In this document: positions 42,741 to 51,464 of the stretch, in pieces
How positions within the stretch are numbered: position 1 is the stretch's first letter
How the letters are laid out: the number at the start of each line of letters is the position of its first letter
The notes under the pieces: model-generated
Told to the model about the DNA's origin: nothing
Database searches by the model: none
The model's input: the letters and a program-made list of their open reading frames with translations, nothing else
Made by a program: the position numbers and the translations under genes
Assembly: GCF_004345245.1 (NCBI RefSeq)
Contig: NZ_SLUQ01000017.1
Coordinates: 18,389 to 82,388, forward strand
DNA from: Rhizobium sp. BK251
GTDB taxonomy: Bacteria; Pseudomonadota; Alphaproteobacteria; Rhizobiales; Rhizobiaceae
Direction: 5' to 3'
DNA: 64,000 bases

Positions 42741-43016
42741 TCACTTGGTGAGTTCCTGGACCACCTCGACAAGCAGCTTTAGATCTGTAGGCTTCCCAAG
42801 ATTGGGCACCATGGAAAGAGCAGCGTCAAAAGCCAGGTCGATCTTGCTTACAGCGCTTGCTAGGACGAACGGCACGCCAAACATGTTGAGGTGAACAGCG
42901 ACGGCCGTGCCTTTCTCGTCTCCCAGCCTCACATCCAGAACCGCTGCATCGGGACGCTCATCTCGGCCGTCAACGGAATGGCCGAAGACGATGAGGGCAC
43001 TTGACTCGCTTCCCAT
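42741..43016 (-). pseudogene. Truncated response-regulator receiver
   Basis: A 91-residue frame equal to the second half of a CheY-like receiver. Phospho-acceptor Asp in DAAVLDVRLGDEKGTAVAVH, VPFVLAS, and Lys in LGKPTDLKLLVEVVQEL. The first beta strand and the acidic pair are missing, and sequence upstream of 43016 does not supply them. Probably a gene relic; a shortened functional receiver is unlikely without the Mg-binding acids. Confidence 0.65.
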
Positions 43017-43053
43017 GTCTGCAGCCGACCGTGTCCGTTGGAAGGGCGTCCAG

Positions 43054-43266
43054 CTAGTCTTCCTGAAATCGCGACATGAAATCTAGGGGAGCTACGTCGG
43101 AGCAGATACATTCAGAACAGATACCGAAAGCATCCTCGTCAAACTGATCCCTGCCCTTTCTTTGATGGCAGCAATCGCAGACGACAGTCCCGCGGTGAGA
43201 AAACCTCGCCGGAGGTAGGATCTCGACAAAAGGACTTTCTCTCGCACTATTGGCAGGTTCTGGCAT
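43054..43266 (-). CDS. Small protein with a CxxC...CxxC zinc-ribbon-like motif
   Basis: A 70-residue protein. CDCCHQRKGRDQFDEDAFGI is followed by CSECIC, giving Cys pairs spaced like a zinc ribbon. A strong GGGAGG site precedes ATG 43266. No family name is known to me. Metal binding and a nucleic-acid or protein-contact role are plausible guesses. Confidence 0.6.
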   Translation of the reverse strand: MPEPANSARESPFVEILPPARFSHRGTVVCDCCHQRKGRDQFDEDAFGICSECICSDVAPLDFMSRFQED

Positions 43267-43438
43267 GAAAACCTCCCTGAATCCTATCGGGTATGAGATA
43301 GGTGAGGTCGGGGGCGCTTTCCAGATCCCGCGTGTTGGAACCGCAATTCTGGTTGTCTACGCTGCGCATCCATATCGACGGGAGGTGGCTATCTTGTGCA
43401 ATCTTTTGGTCGATACCAGCACCAATCACAGCGAACAG

Positions 43439-43963
43439 CTACATGATGAAACTGTCGTGTTCAACCGGCCGCTTCATGAAGACCTCGGTGTGCTTTATCG
43501 CGTCCGGAATGTTTCGAAACGGTGGGCAGGGTGTGAAGCCGAAAGCTTTATACAGCGACACCGCACTCTTCATATAAACCGTCGTATGAAGCAGCACCGT
43601 CGATCTCGGCCCCTTGTCGGCTTCGGCCAAGATCGCCTGCAGGAGTGCCTTTCCGATTCCGCGCCCTCTAAACGCTGAGTCCACATAAAATTTGTGGATT
43701 TCAGCCGCGCCGTCGTCGAACGGTGCAAGGGCAATGCACCCTGCTGGTTCGCCATGCCATCGAGCCAGCAGGAGCGAAGCGTCCGCCTGACTGTACTTTG
43801 CTGCCAACGCCTCGTTGTCCTCACTGTGGAAAAATGCCGCTACGACCTCCGACGGGATGTCATAGTCGCGGCATGCCTCTGCATCCCAGGCGCCAAACAT
43901 CCTGCACAACTCGCCACTGATGGTAAAATCCTCGGCAGTACATGCCCTCGAAATCGTCAGCAT
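43439..43963 (-). CDS. GNAT-family N-acetyltransferase
   Basis: A 174-residue GNAT protein. Motif A: IHKFYVDSAFRGRGIGKALL; later GPRSTVLLHTTVYMKSAVSL and YKAFGFTPCPPFRNIPD. ATG 43963 is preferred because AGGGGA stands seven bases upstream; ATG 43969 is also possible. The acceptor substrate is unknown. Monocistronic. Confidence 0.88.
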   Translation of the reverse strand: MLTISRACTAEDFTISGELCRMFGAWDAEACRDYDIPSEVVAAFFHSEDNEALAAKYSQADASLLLARWHGEPAGCIALAPFDDGAAEIHKFYVDSAFRGRGIGKALLQAILAEADKGPRSTVLLHTTVYMKSAVSLYKAFGFTPCPPFRNIPDAIKHTEVFMKRPVEHDSFIM

Positions 43964-44329
43964 TTGCATGTCCCCTGAATCAGTCCGACATTTATACGCA
44001 CTTGCTAATATTTTGGGCAGGTATCCACGCCTCAAAGAACGCCAAAAGAAGCTACAGCAATCAAATTCACGCACTTCCCTTACACCAATGCCTGCTTTGC
44101 TCCTGCGATAACGGCGTTAGACAGATGCCGTCGCACTAAAATAACTCTAGCCACAGTGGCAGCCTCGATCACCGCCACGTCGATGTTCTTCATCGTCATC
44201 ATTGCGTCGAACGCTCGGTTTGCTTCACTCTCGCCTGCCCGCATGGCATCGATCAGGGCGCGCGTCGTGATATGCCAGGAAATGCACCATCAATCTTTGT
44301 ACCATCCGCATTCGCTTTTCTGACCGCCG
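43964..44329. other. Region with no supported gene
   Basis: It holds the leader of the GNAT gene and the tail region of the DUF982 gene. No coding sequence could be supported. Confidence 0.4.
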
Positions 44330-44593
44330 TTAACTGACTACAGATATGTAGGAAATACGGACCTCGTCCGCTGCCCGCATGAGTGCTGTTCTAACGGAGT
44401 CAGGCGGGATTTCGTCGTACAAGCATCGAAGGCAAGCGTAGACTGCGGCAACGTACTCTTCACCATCGTCGTCTGGCCAGTCGGTCATCAGGGTCTCCGC
44501 GGCCTCTATAACGGTCGTGATGACTCGATACTTTTGCTTGCCCCTTCCAACCAGCGTAAGAGCTGGAAACTGATGCGATGTGTATCCTAACAT
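44330..44593 (-). CDS. DUF982 protein (copy 1)
   Basis: An 87-residue DUF982 protein: ITTVIEAAETLMTDWPDDDG, a conserved WP followed by a helical YVAAVYACLRCLYDEIPPDS and ALMRAADEV. DUF982 proteins are short, abundant in Rhizobiales and of unknown function. Three more copies lie in this window (55156, 56514 and 58562). The binding site before ATG 44593 is weak. Confidence 0.7.
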   Translation of the reverse strand: MLGYTSHQFPALTLVGRGKQKYRVITTVIEAAETLMTDWPDDDGEEYVAAVYACLRCLYDEIPPDSVRTALMRAADEVRISYISVVS

Positions 44594-44785
44594 TCCACGT
44601 TACCCCAGCTGCGCCTATATATTAGGAACCACGCAAGAACCATTCCAGTTGCGGTGGCCGACGAGATCAGGCGGCTGCCTATCATGGTTCCCAAAACCTG
44701 TTGACATTACAGAATTCTGGAACATAATGAGAACACTCCGGCGATAGAAGTCGTCAATCAGGACAATTAGCGGTGGAGAACGACG

Positions 44786-45241
44786 GTGCAGAAGCAACCG
44801 AACGATGGCGAAGCTGTGCTCACTGGCGTGCCCGTGGCGCCGATACACGGGATCTACTGGGGGCCACTCGCCCTATTCAAAGCAAAAGACGCCCACGAGG
44901 GGATGACGAAGGAGATCAAGGGGCGGACTGATATCAGGCTTCTCACGGCAAATGTTCACGACAGGCAAACTGGAGCGTTATCAGGCAGGTTCGACATCGC
45001 AATCGGCACCCACTCGAGCGAAGGGTGCGCGATGTACCGCTCCCTGATGATGGTGAAATCGTCTGGCGAAATGCATGACATCGCCACTCCGCCTCTTTGG
45101 TACCAATTCAAGGATCCTGAGGATGTAATCGCGAAACTCTACAGTTTTCTCACCAGCATAAAGTTCTTCGAAAACCTTGATACCTATGCCGATCATGCGA
45201 TCCGTCTCAGCGAAGCCGAGGCGAGCGGACAGGTTCATTAA
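44786..45241 (+). CDS. Hypothetical soluble protein
   Basis: A 151-residue product without a recognised family. Segments: VAPIHGIYWGPLALFKAKDA, FDIAIGTHSSEGCAMYRSLM, PEDVIAKLYSFLTSIKFFEN. It starts at GTG 44786 with GGAGAA upstream. No export signal or membrane helix. It stands alone, convergent with the P-type ATPase gene at some distance. Confidence 0.6.
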   Translation: MQKQPNDGEAVLTGVPVAPIHGIYWGPLALFKAKDAHEGMTKEIKGRTDIRLLTANVHDRQTGALSGRFDIAIGTHSSEGCAMYRSLMMVKSSGEMHDIATPPLWYQFKDPEDVIAKLYSFLTSIKFFENLDTYADHAIRLSEAEASGQVH

Positions 45242-45480
45242 TTACATTGGCGCGTGACGCTTGCGCCCGGTCCCGGCCATAACACGTCTGCTAGTCTGCA
45301 TCCCGGCTGACACCCGCCAACATCGGTGCATGAGCAAACAACAAACAGAAATCTTTATGAACGCAATGATCGAGGCTGGCAGCAACATCCAGGCTGTCGG
45401 CCGAGAAGTCTATGTTCGCACTTCGGTGCGAAGTCAGACCATGCGATGCACCATGTGGACATCCGAATGCGAAAAACTCC

Positions 45481-47382
45481 TCACGGTTGAACCCTTTTCT
45501 GAAACGCTCGACTCCCCACTGCGGGTGTAGGTTCGGTCGTCTCGGCAGGAAAGATGCGGAGCGCACGCAGCGCATTGAGTATGACCGCAATGTCAATCGC
45601 CTCCTGGATCAGCGCGCCCTGGACAGGAGTGAGGTAGCCCAGGGCTGCGGCGACCATGCCGGCAACGGAAAGCCCGATGCCGGCCACCACGCTTTCGAGC
45701 GCGATACGTCGCGCGCCACGTGCGATCTCGACGCCGGCTTCCAGCGGGTCCAGGCGGTCGACAAGCAGGACCACGTCTGCAGTCTCCGCCGACGCCGCCG
45801 CCCCACGCACGCCCATGGCGACGCCGATGTCAGCCGCGGCAAGAGCCGGGGCGTCGTTCACTCCGTCGCCAACCATCATCACCGGGCCGCGTTTGCGCTC
45901 GGTCAGCACCAGCAGCACCTTCTGGTCAGGGGTGAGGCCGGCGCGAATGCCGTCGAGTCCGAGCCCCTCGGCGATGCGTTTGGCGACCTCTTGACGGTCT
46001 CCCGTTGCCAGCAGTATGCGGCTGACCCCCTGTCGGCGCAGTCTGGAAAGCATCCTGTCGGTGCCATCCCGCAGGGGGTCGGCCATGATGAGGTGGCCCA
46101 CGAGCTTACCGTCGGCGCCGACCGCGACCAGAACTGATCCCGCTGCCAGGGCGGGATATTCCGCTGCCGTCATTCCCAAACGGCCGGTCACGAAGCTATG
46201 CCCGCCCACGACGACAGGGCGGTCTTCTACCAACCCCACCAGTCCTTCGCCTGGGATTTCGGCCACCTCTCTCGGAACCGTCAGTGTCAGCCCCCGCTCG
46301 CGCGCCGCTGCAACGATCGCCTGCGCCACCGGGTGCTTGGTGGCCTGATCGAGCGCCGCTGCCAGCCTCAGCACCTCGTCCACCTCCATTCCTCCATGCG
46401 CGTCGATTGAGACGATCTGCGGCCGCCCATCGGTAAGCGTGCCGGTCTTGTCGAGGATCAGCGTGCGCGCGCGGGCCAACGCCTCGAGTGGTCCGGCCCC
46501 CTTGACCAGTACGCCGTAGTGTGCGGCGCGCGAGAGACCCGCCACCAACGCCACGGGCACCGCCAGGATCAACGGGCACGGGGTCGCCACCACCAGCACG
46601 GCGACGGCACGGATCGGGTCGCCGGTAAACGACCAGGCCGACACGGCGATCGCCACGGTAGCCAGCAGGAAGGCCAGTGACCATCGGTCGGCGAGCCGCG
46701 ACATCGGTGCCTTGGAGGCCTGAGCCTGTTCGACAAGTCGCACGATGCCGGCATAGGTGCTGTCCTTGGCGGGTCGCGTCACGACAAGGTCGAATGCATC
46801 GCCCGCATTTGTCGAGCCGCTCATCGCTTCGCCGCCGTTCGCCACCTTCACCGGAAGTGACTCGCCCGTCAGTGCCGAGGTGTCGAGGAAGGCGGAAGCG
46901 GACGAGACCGTGCCATCGACCGGCACTACTTCGCCCTGCCGGATAAGCAGCCGGTCGCCGGGTGCGATAGCGTCGAGCAGCACATCTTCCAGCGCGCCAT
47001 TATGGTAGCGCGTTGCCGTGCGGGGCACGCGCGCGAGCAAGTCTCGCATCTCGCGCCGCGCGCGGCCCTCTGCGAAGCTTTCGAGGAAGGTGCCCCCGGA
47101 ATACATGACAGCGACGACGGCGGCTGCTAGCGTCTCGCCGAACAGAAGCGCTGCCGACATCGAAAGCGCCGCCACGATGTCGAGCCCAACCTCACCCCGA
47201 AGCAGGCTTCGCAGGATTTCGACCAGGAGCCCTGCGAGAACCGGGACCGCGCCTGCGAGCCAGACAATGGAGGCAAGCTCAGGCCTGCCGCTCCCGAAAG
47301 CCAGGACGAGACCGCCAGCAAGGCCGCCCAGCGCAACCACCAGGAGCGCCTTCTCCAAGCTGCCGCCGGTCGAATGCTCCAT
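45481..47382 (-). CDS. Heavy-metal P1B-type ATPase without metal-binding domain
   Basis: A 633-residue metal-exporting P-type ATPase. TGES actuator motif at 172-175, membrane metal site TPCP at 267-270 (VATPCPLILAVP), phosphorylated Asp311 in LDKTGTLTDGR, HP motif in ATKHPVAQAI, and hinge GDGVNDAPALAAADIGVAMG. About six to eight membrane helices. It lacks the N-terminal HMA domain. The site TPCPL differs from the CPC of Cu/Zn pumps, so the metal is uncertain. The gene is monocistronic and no metalloregulator is adjacent. Confidence 0.9.
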   Translation of the reverse strand: MEHSTGGSLEKALLVVALGGLAGGLVLAFGSGRPELASIVWLAGAVPVLAGLLVEILRSLLRGEVGLDIVAALSMSAALLFGETLAAAVVAVMYSGGTFLESFAEGRARREMRDLLARVPRTATRYHNGALEDVLLDAIAPGDRLLIRQGEVVPVDGTVSSASAFLDTSALTGESLPVKVANGGEAMSGSTNAGDAFDLVVTRPAKDSTYAGIVRLVEQAQASKAPMSRLADRWSLAFLLATVAIAVSAWSFTGDPIRAVAVLVVATPCPLILAVPVALVAGLSRAAHYGVLVKGAGPLEALARARTLILDKTGTLTDGRPQIVSIDAHGGMEVDEVLRLAAALDQATKHPVAQAIVAAARERGLTLTVPREVAEIPGEGLVGLVEDRPVVVGGHSFVTGRLGMTAAEYPALAAGSVLVAVGADGKLVGHLIMADPLRDGTDRMLSRLRRQGVSRILLATGDRQEVAKRIAEGLGLDGIRAGLTPDQKVLLVLTERKRGPVMMVGDGVNDAPALAAADIGVAMGVRGAAASAETADVVLLVDRLDPLEAGVEIARGARRIALESVVAGIGLSVAGMVAAALGYLTPVQGALIQEAIDIAVILNALRALRIFPAETTEPTPAVGSRAFQKRVQP

Positions 47383-47786
47383 TCTTTCTATTCCCCTCCA
47401 CTACGCGTACGGACTTGTGTCCGACCCGGCCCATAAAGACTGTAGTGTGTTCACCGCAAAAAACAGCAATAGAGCCACAATGCCGACTTTCCGACCCAAA
47501 GCACGGCCCTTCGCCGGATCAAGCGCATGAGCACGATCGTCCGGATATCAGCCGTAGCAGAGCCACTTGGACGCAAGAGGACAGGCCATGTCGTGGTTGA
47601 CTGGCTCAGGCAACCGTCACCACGAGCGCCATTCACGCGAAGGAGCCGTGGCGCCGATAACCATGCGGAACGCTTGAATCTAACGATGCGGAATCGCCTT
47701 CTGCAAGCGTAAACGTCTCCCCATCCACCACCGCGATTCGGGCGACTCAACGCAGATTGTCGGCACAGAGCTTCAGTCTTGGCTCG
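47383..47786. other. Region with no supported gene
   Basis: Upstream of the P-type ATPase and downstream of the PNPOx-like gene. Short frames only. It must contain the ATPase promoter, but no operator-like repeat was evident to me. Confidence 0.4.
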
Positions 47787-48254
47787 CTACGCAAGCTGAT
47801 CAGTCTGGGCGGCAATTCGGCCCGACACCTCATCCATGAAGATGCAATAGAAGAGGTGCGGGGAAGCGTACGCCAGCGGTACTGCGTCAGGCGTCAGCGA
47901 ACCCATTTCCCACCAGTTCAGGCGTTTCTCGAGCAAGGACCAGGCATGTATCCGTTCCTCGTGCCAAGTGTCGTCGTCTGGTAATTCCTGGAAACGTCCA
48001 TTCAGCACGACGCTTCTCCAACTGCCCTTTGCAGGCCAATCCTCGATCTGCAGGCAAACCTTTGGGTTTCGGCGCATCCATTCCACCTTGCGTCCCGGCA
48101 TTGAGAAGCTGTACGCCACCCTTGCTTTAAACGCGAAGTAGATCGGCACAACATAAGGTTGCCCGTCGCTGCTGCACGCAAGGTGGCCGTAGTGTGCGCC
48201 CTCTAGCATTTCCAGGCATTCTGCCGGTGTCATTTTCCGAAGTGTCATTGACAT
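47787..48254 (-). CDS. Pyridoxamine 5'-phosphate oxidase-like FMN-binding protein
   Basis: A 155-residue split-barrel protein of the general-stress FMN-binding type: MTPAECLEMLEGAHYGHLAC, DGQPYVVPIYFAF, MPGRKVEWMRRNPKVCLQIE and WRSVVLNGRFQELPDDD. It likely binds flavin or deazaflavin; the substrate is unknown. GGGAGAG precedes the start. Immediately upstream on the same strand is a BON-domain relic. Confidence 0.85.
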   Translation of the reverse strand: MSMTLRKMTPAECLEMLEGAHYGHLACSSDGQPYVVPIYFAFKARVAYSFSMPGRKVEWMRRNPKVCLQIEDWPAKGSWRSVVLNGRFQELPDDDTWHEERIHAWSLLEKRLNWWEMGSLTPDAVPLAYASPHLFYCIFMDEVSGRIAAQTDQLA

Positions 48255-48257
48255 GTC

Positions 48258-48411
48258 GACCGCTCTCCCGTTTCACCGCCTTCTCGGCTGTGACCTTCTC
48301 AGCGTAGCTGCCTGCATGGCCTGAAACGGTGACGACGCCGTTTACAGCGACACCAATATTGAGGGTCCCAGGATCGGATCGCAGCCGAGTTTGTCGATGA
48401 TGTTTTGACAT
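48258..48411 (-). pseudogene. BON-domain fragment
   Basis: The frame from ATG 48411 contains NIGVAVNGVVTVSGHAGSYA and EKVTAEKAVKR, the core of a BON (OsmY-like) domain. It then runs into unrelated sequence and the start of the PNPOx-like gene. A full protein has one or more complete BON domains, so this is truncated at both ends. Confidence 0.65.
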
Positions 48412-48837
48412 AGCTTGAGATCACTTAGTCACATTCCTCCATTGTGACGTCGTTCGAGGGTTTTGCGTCCATGATCCGTCTCCTCAATCAGGGCAGCATT
48501 GCGTTTGATCAAATCCGACGAAATTTCGCAGAAGATCGCCATTGCGATCTGGGAAGAGATCATGGGCCGCCCAAGGGCATTACTTCGGACATGTCGCTGA
48601 CGTCGTTTGCCGCTGCGAGAGCGCCAATTGGGCATCGCTGGATGACGGTGACAATTGTTGTCGCATTTCTCGGCACGGTTGCCATTGAGCGATATAGCCG
48701 GGCGCAGCAACGCCCTTCTTTGACCGGGATCAAAGTCTCATGAGTTTGAGCGTGCTTTTATAAGTGGGCTCGCGATTGAGCAAGGCATCGGCAAACGGGT
48801 CCGAGCAGGATCCGTGCCTTACATACAGGAGATGACC
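48412..48837. other. Upstream region of hsp20
   Basis: No supported gene. ACGGGTCC (48795-48802) and GGATCCGT (48808-48815) can form a hairpin with a 5-base loop about 20 bases before the hsp20 start. It does not cover the binding site AGGAG, so it is not an evident ROSE-type thermometer. A plus-strand frame at 48444-48743 has one hydrophobic segment but no family. Confidence 0.4.
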
Positions 48838-49356
48838 ATGTCCGGCACATTCCCCGTTAAGACAGAACCCAAAACCGCAACTCCGTCACAAGCAAACTTC
48901 TCTCCGTTCGAGTCGCTTCGTACTGAGATCGATCGTCTATTCGACGACTTTGGTCCGTCGTCCTGGCGCCCTCTGGCCCGCCCCTTGCTGGGTCGCCTTT
49001 CCAGCGCGTCGAAGGACTGGGTCGTGTCTCCGGCTGTTGACGTGGTGGAGAAGGACGACGCCTTCGAGATCACAGCCGAGGTTCCAGGTCTCGACGAGAA
49101 GAACATCGAGGTGAGGCTCGCGAACGGCCTGCTCACCATTCGTGGCGAGAAGTCCGAAGAAAAGGAAGAGAAGGACAAATCGTACCACATTTCAGAACGC
49201 AGCTATGGCTCCTTTCAACGAGCCTTCCAGCTGCCGGAGTACATCGATAGCGAGAGGGTGAACGCCAGCTTCGCAAAGGGTGTCTTGAAAGTGACTCTTC
49301 CCAAGACTCCCAATGCGAAGAGTAACGACAGGAAGATAGAAATTTCGGCTGGTTGA
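48838..49356 (+). CDS. Hsp20/alpha-crystallin small heat-shock protein
   Basis: A 172-residue ATP-independent chaperone. N-terminal FSPFESLRTEIDRLFDDFGP; alpha-crystallin domain with SPAVDVVEKDDAFEITAEVP, GLDEKNIEVRLANGLLTIRG and SFQRAFQLPEYIDSERVNAS; closing FAKGVLKVTLPK. This is the class usual in rhizobial stress regions. AGGAG lies six bases before ATG 48838. Confidence 0.92.
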   Translation: MSGTFPVKTEPKTATPSQANFSPFESLRTEIDRLFDDFGPSSWRPLARPLLGRLSSASKDWVVSPAVDVVEKDDAFEITAEVPGLDEKNIEVRLANGLLTIRGEKSEEKEEKDKSYHISERSYGSFQRAFQLPEYIDSERVNASFAKGVLKVTLPKTPNAKSNDRKIEISAG

Positions 49357-49467
49357 AGATCGCTCTGGGTGACGAACAACCCCGCTTTCATACGGGCGCT
49401 CAATGCCTCGAACGTCAGATCTACCGAGATTGTCGAGCAGTCGAAAGCGCTTAATCTGATGCGTGGA

Positions 49468-49790
49468 TTTCAGATCATCACCGCTGCGGGTAGCATGTGT
49501 GAAACGGGCACATCCAACACCGTTTGCCCAATCGGCTCTGGCCGCCGGAATACGCCGTGCTCCCTGTAGGATTCCAGGCTGTGGAAAGGCTTGGTCGAAT
49601 TCTCCGGGACTGCGCCTGCGTGGTGCGCATTCCGGGCGATGAGGTCAAGATGAGTGCGGCGGTGGAATTCGACGCGTGCAGCGGTCACGCCGACGCCAGC
49701 GACCTGGAGAACTGGGTCGCGGCCCGCAAGCCGATCGAAAAAGGAGTCTTCAGGGTTCACGGGAACCGCCGGCGCGTACGGCCCCGCCGC
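49468..49790 (+). pseudogene. MBL-fold RNA-processing exonuclease, C-terminal relic
   Basis: One frame has FQIITAAGSMCETG (family: IIIAASGMCEAG). A second frame has EYAVLPVGFQAVERLGRILR, VVRIPGDEVKMSAAVEF, and then SGHADASDLENWVAARKPIE ending with VFRVHG. These are motifs of the beta-CASP/RMMBL C-terminus. A frameshift lies near 49540, and the catalytic HxHxDH half is absent. Relic. Confidence 0.75.
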
Positions 49791-49832
49791 TCGATCCAGA
49801 GCAAGACACAGTCAAGGCAAGGGAGAATTAGT

Positions 49833-50123
49833 ATGCTGTCCACTGATAGGGACTACAGGCCGGGAAGCGAACATTTCGCCGTTCCCACCATGGGCGAAGT
49901 CGAAGGCAAACTACTGGTTTCCGAAATTGTCGCCGTCGCTTGCTTGCAGGAACTCCTGAAGCATGAGCACGCCCCCGTTGTCAGAAGGGTGCGACGCCGC
50001 ATCCAACGAGATTTGAAGCATAGATGCAGCGCGCTGAAACTCTGCGCGGACGATGAGAAAACGACTGCAGACTACGCGTTCCAGATTTTGAAAGCCGCCA
50101 TAGTAGAGGCTCGCTCCCAGTAG
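49833..50123 (+). CDS. Hypothetical helical protein
   Basis: A 96-residue product beginning MLSTDRDYRPGSEHFAVPTM, with a long amphipathic region KLLVSEIVAVACLQELLKHE and RRRIQRDLKHRCSALKLCAD. GGGAGAA lies before ATG 49833. The frame is open further upstream through the MBL relic, but that part belongs to the dead gene. No family recognised. Confidence 0.55.
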   Translation: MLSTDRDYRPGSEHFAVPTMGEVEGKLLVSEIVAVACLQELLKHEHAPVVRRVRRRIQRDLKHRCSALKLCADDEKTTADYAFQILKAAIVEARSQ

Positions 50124-50282
50124 GGGTCACTGCCTAATCGACGTCGACATGAGCAAGGAAGTCGGACCAGATGGACGTTACGCGCCCGCCTTCTAGCTTT
50201 CTGGATGACCGCTTTTGACGCGAAGGAGGCGCCCGTCTCACGACGCCCCCAAGCCCAAAGCGGTCGCCCTATACAGTTGTTA

Positions 50283-50516
50283 CTACCTGCGGCCCGGCAA
50301 GAAGTCCACTTCTGGGGATTTCTCCTTGTCGTTCTCATGTGAACTTGTTTGTCTGCACCTGGGCCATATCGCCCTCTCCTCGCACAACCGTCGCAAGTGG
50401 CTAGGCAAGCCGGTGATGTAAGTCACCGCCTGCTCCTCGTCCCATTTTTCAATGGTATCCCGCCCGATCTTGTCCTGAGTGGCGTCCGCCCGCGGATAGA
50501 ACCGATATGCAAGCAT
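50283..50516 (-). pseudogene. ParE/RelE-type toxin, truncated
   Basis: Starts MLAYRFYPRADATQDKIGRD and continues TIEKWDEEQAVTYITGLPSH, the N-terminal half of the ParE-like toxins paired with CC2985-type antitoxins. After about residue 52 the remaining 25 residues are unrelated, so the C-terminal strands with the functional residues are lost. It begins 2 bases after the antitoxin stop, the usual operon order. Non-functional toxin is inferred. Confidence 0.7.
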
Positions 50517-50518
50517 TT

Positions 50519-50770
50519 CTAGCCGCGCTGGTTGCGATGGATGACATCCCCGGCTGTGACCGTGACAAATTCACTGTCATCGGCCCGTATGGCCGGTGCA
50601 AGCTCCTTTTGGAGCGCATCCCATCCCTCAGCACGAGTCTGCAAGTCGCGACGGATCAATGCGCGAATGTATTCGCGGGCGTTCTCAAAAAGGCCGTGGT
50701 CGCCAATCTACTGCTGGATGTGGTCTTGCAGCGCACCGCTGACCTTCACATGAATGCTACCTGACACCAT
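50519..50770 (-). pseudogene. ParD/CC2985-type antitoxin with an in-frame amber
   Basis: Reading from ATG 50770: MVSGSIHVKVSGALQDHIQQ, then TAG, then IGDHGLFENAREYIRALIRR and DLQTRAEGWDALQKELAPAI, ending HRNQRG with stop at 50519. This is a complete ribbon-helix-helix antitoxin apart from the amber codon where the family has Gln. Loss of both partners fits a dead toxin-antitoxin module; translation could restart at no obvious downstream start. Confidence 0.75.
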
Positions 50771-51079
50771 CGGCACTATCCTTTCGTTACATCCTGATTT
50801 GGCTGATGAGCGGGTAAATAGCTGATCGGCCTAAGAAAAATCACCGCTGTAGCGTACGCCGTGCTTTCATGCAAACACGTGACGTTTTCTTCAAGACGGG
50901 GGCTTTGTCGCCAACGAAACTCTGACCGCTGCCGGCGTTCGCCTCCGGAATAGTCATACGGTTTGGCGCGCGCGGGTATACGTCCAGCGAAGGTCGCTCG
51001 GTCCGCAACGATCGGAAGCTGCGGCAATCGTCTTGTACCGCAATGGGCACATGCCCACAAAAAGAAGAAGAGAGTAATC

Positions 51080-51364
51080 ATGACCAACACGAGATTCCTT
51101 TCCGCCTTTGCCGTCCTCGCCTGCCTCGTCCCGGCCTCCGCGAGCTTCGCCCAGGACGCGATGGCCCCGCATCCCATGGAGACTAGCGCGATGGCTGCCA
51201 ACACGACCAATTGTCAGTCCGGTCAGCGCGCAAACTGCGATCATCGCGCGGCCTCCGGCGCCATGGGAGGCAGCGCGATGGCCACGCACGCGACGGGTGC
51301 CATGGATCACAGCGCGATGTCCGGTGGTGCGATGGCTGACGATCACATGAAGCCGCACAAGTAG
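51080..51364 (+). CDS. Met-rich small periplasmic protein
   Basis: A 94-residue exported protein. Signal peptide FLSAFAVLACLVPASASFAQ. The mature part of about 70 residues has nine Met, mostly as SAM/GAM triplets with His (GGSAMATHATGAMDHSAMSG), plus a CDHR/NCQSG Cys pair. Met-rich periplasmic peptides can bind copper or act as an oxidant sink. It sits 100 bases before a cytochrome b gene and a YedY-like oxidoreductase, an arrangement that recalls the MrpX-YedY-YedZ hypochlorite-scavenging system described in Azospira. The analogy is inference. Confidence 0.7.
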   Translation: MTNTRFLSAFAVLACLVPASASFAQDAMAPHPMETSAMAANTTNCQSGQRANCDHRAASGAMGGSAMATHATGAMDHSAMSGGAMADDHMKPHK

Positions 51365-51464
51365 TCGACAGTATCCAGGCTGCTTGCGCAGTTGTCGCGG
51401 ACCGGCAACCGCGCAAGTCGCCGTCATCTCGATCTGGACCAACGCTCTTCAATGGAGAACGCGT

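Noticed and set aside
48780..48837. Possible ROSE-type RNA thermometer before hsp20
   Set aside because: A small hairpin exists but it does not pair with the AGGAG binding site, and the conserved ROSE segment was not found.
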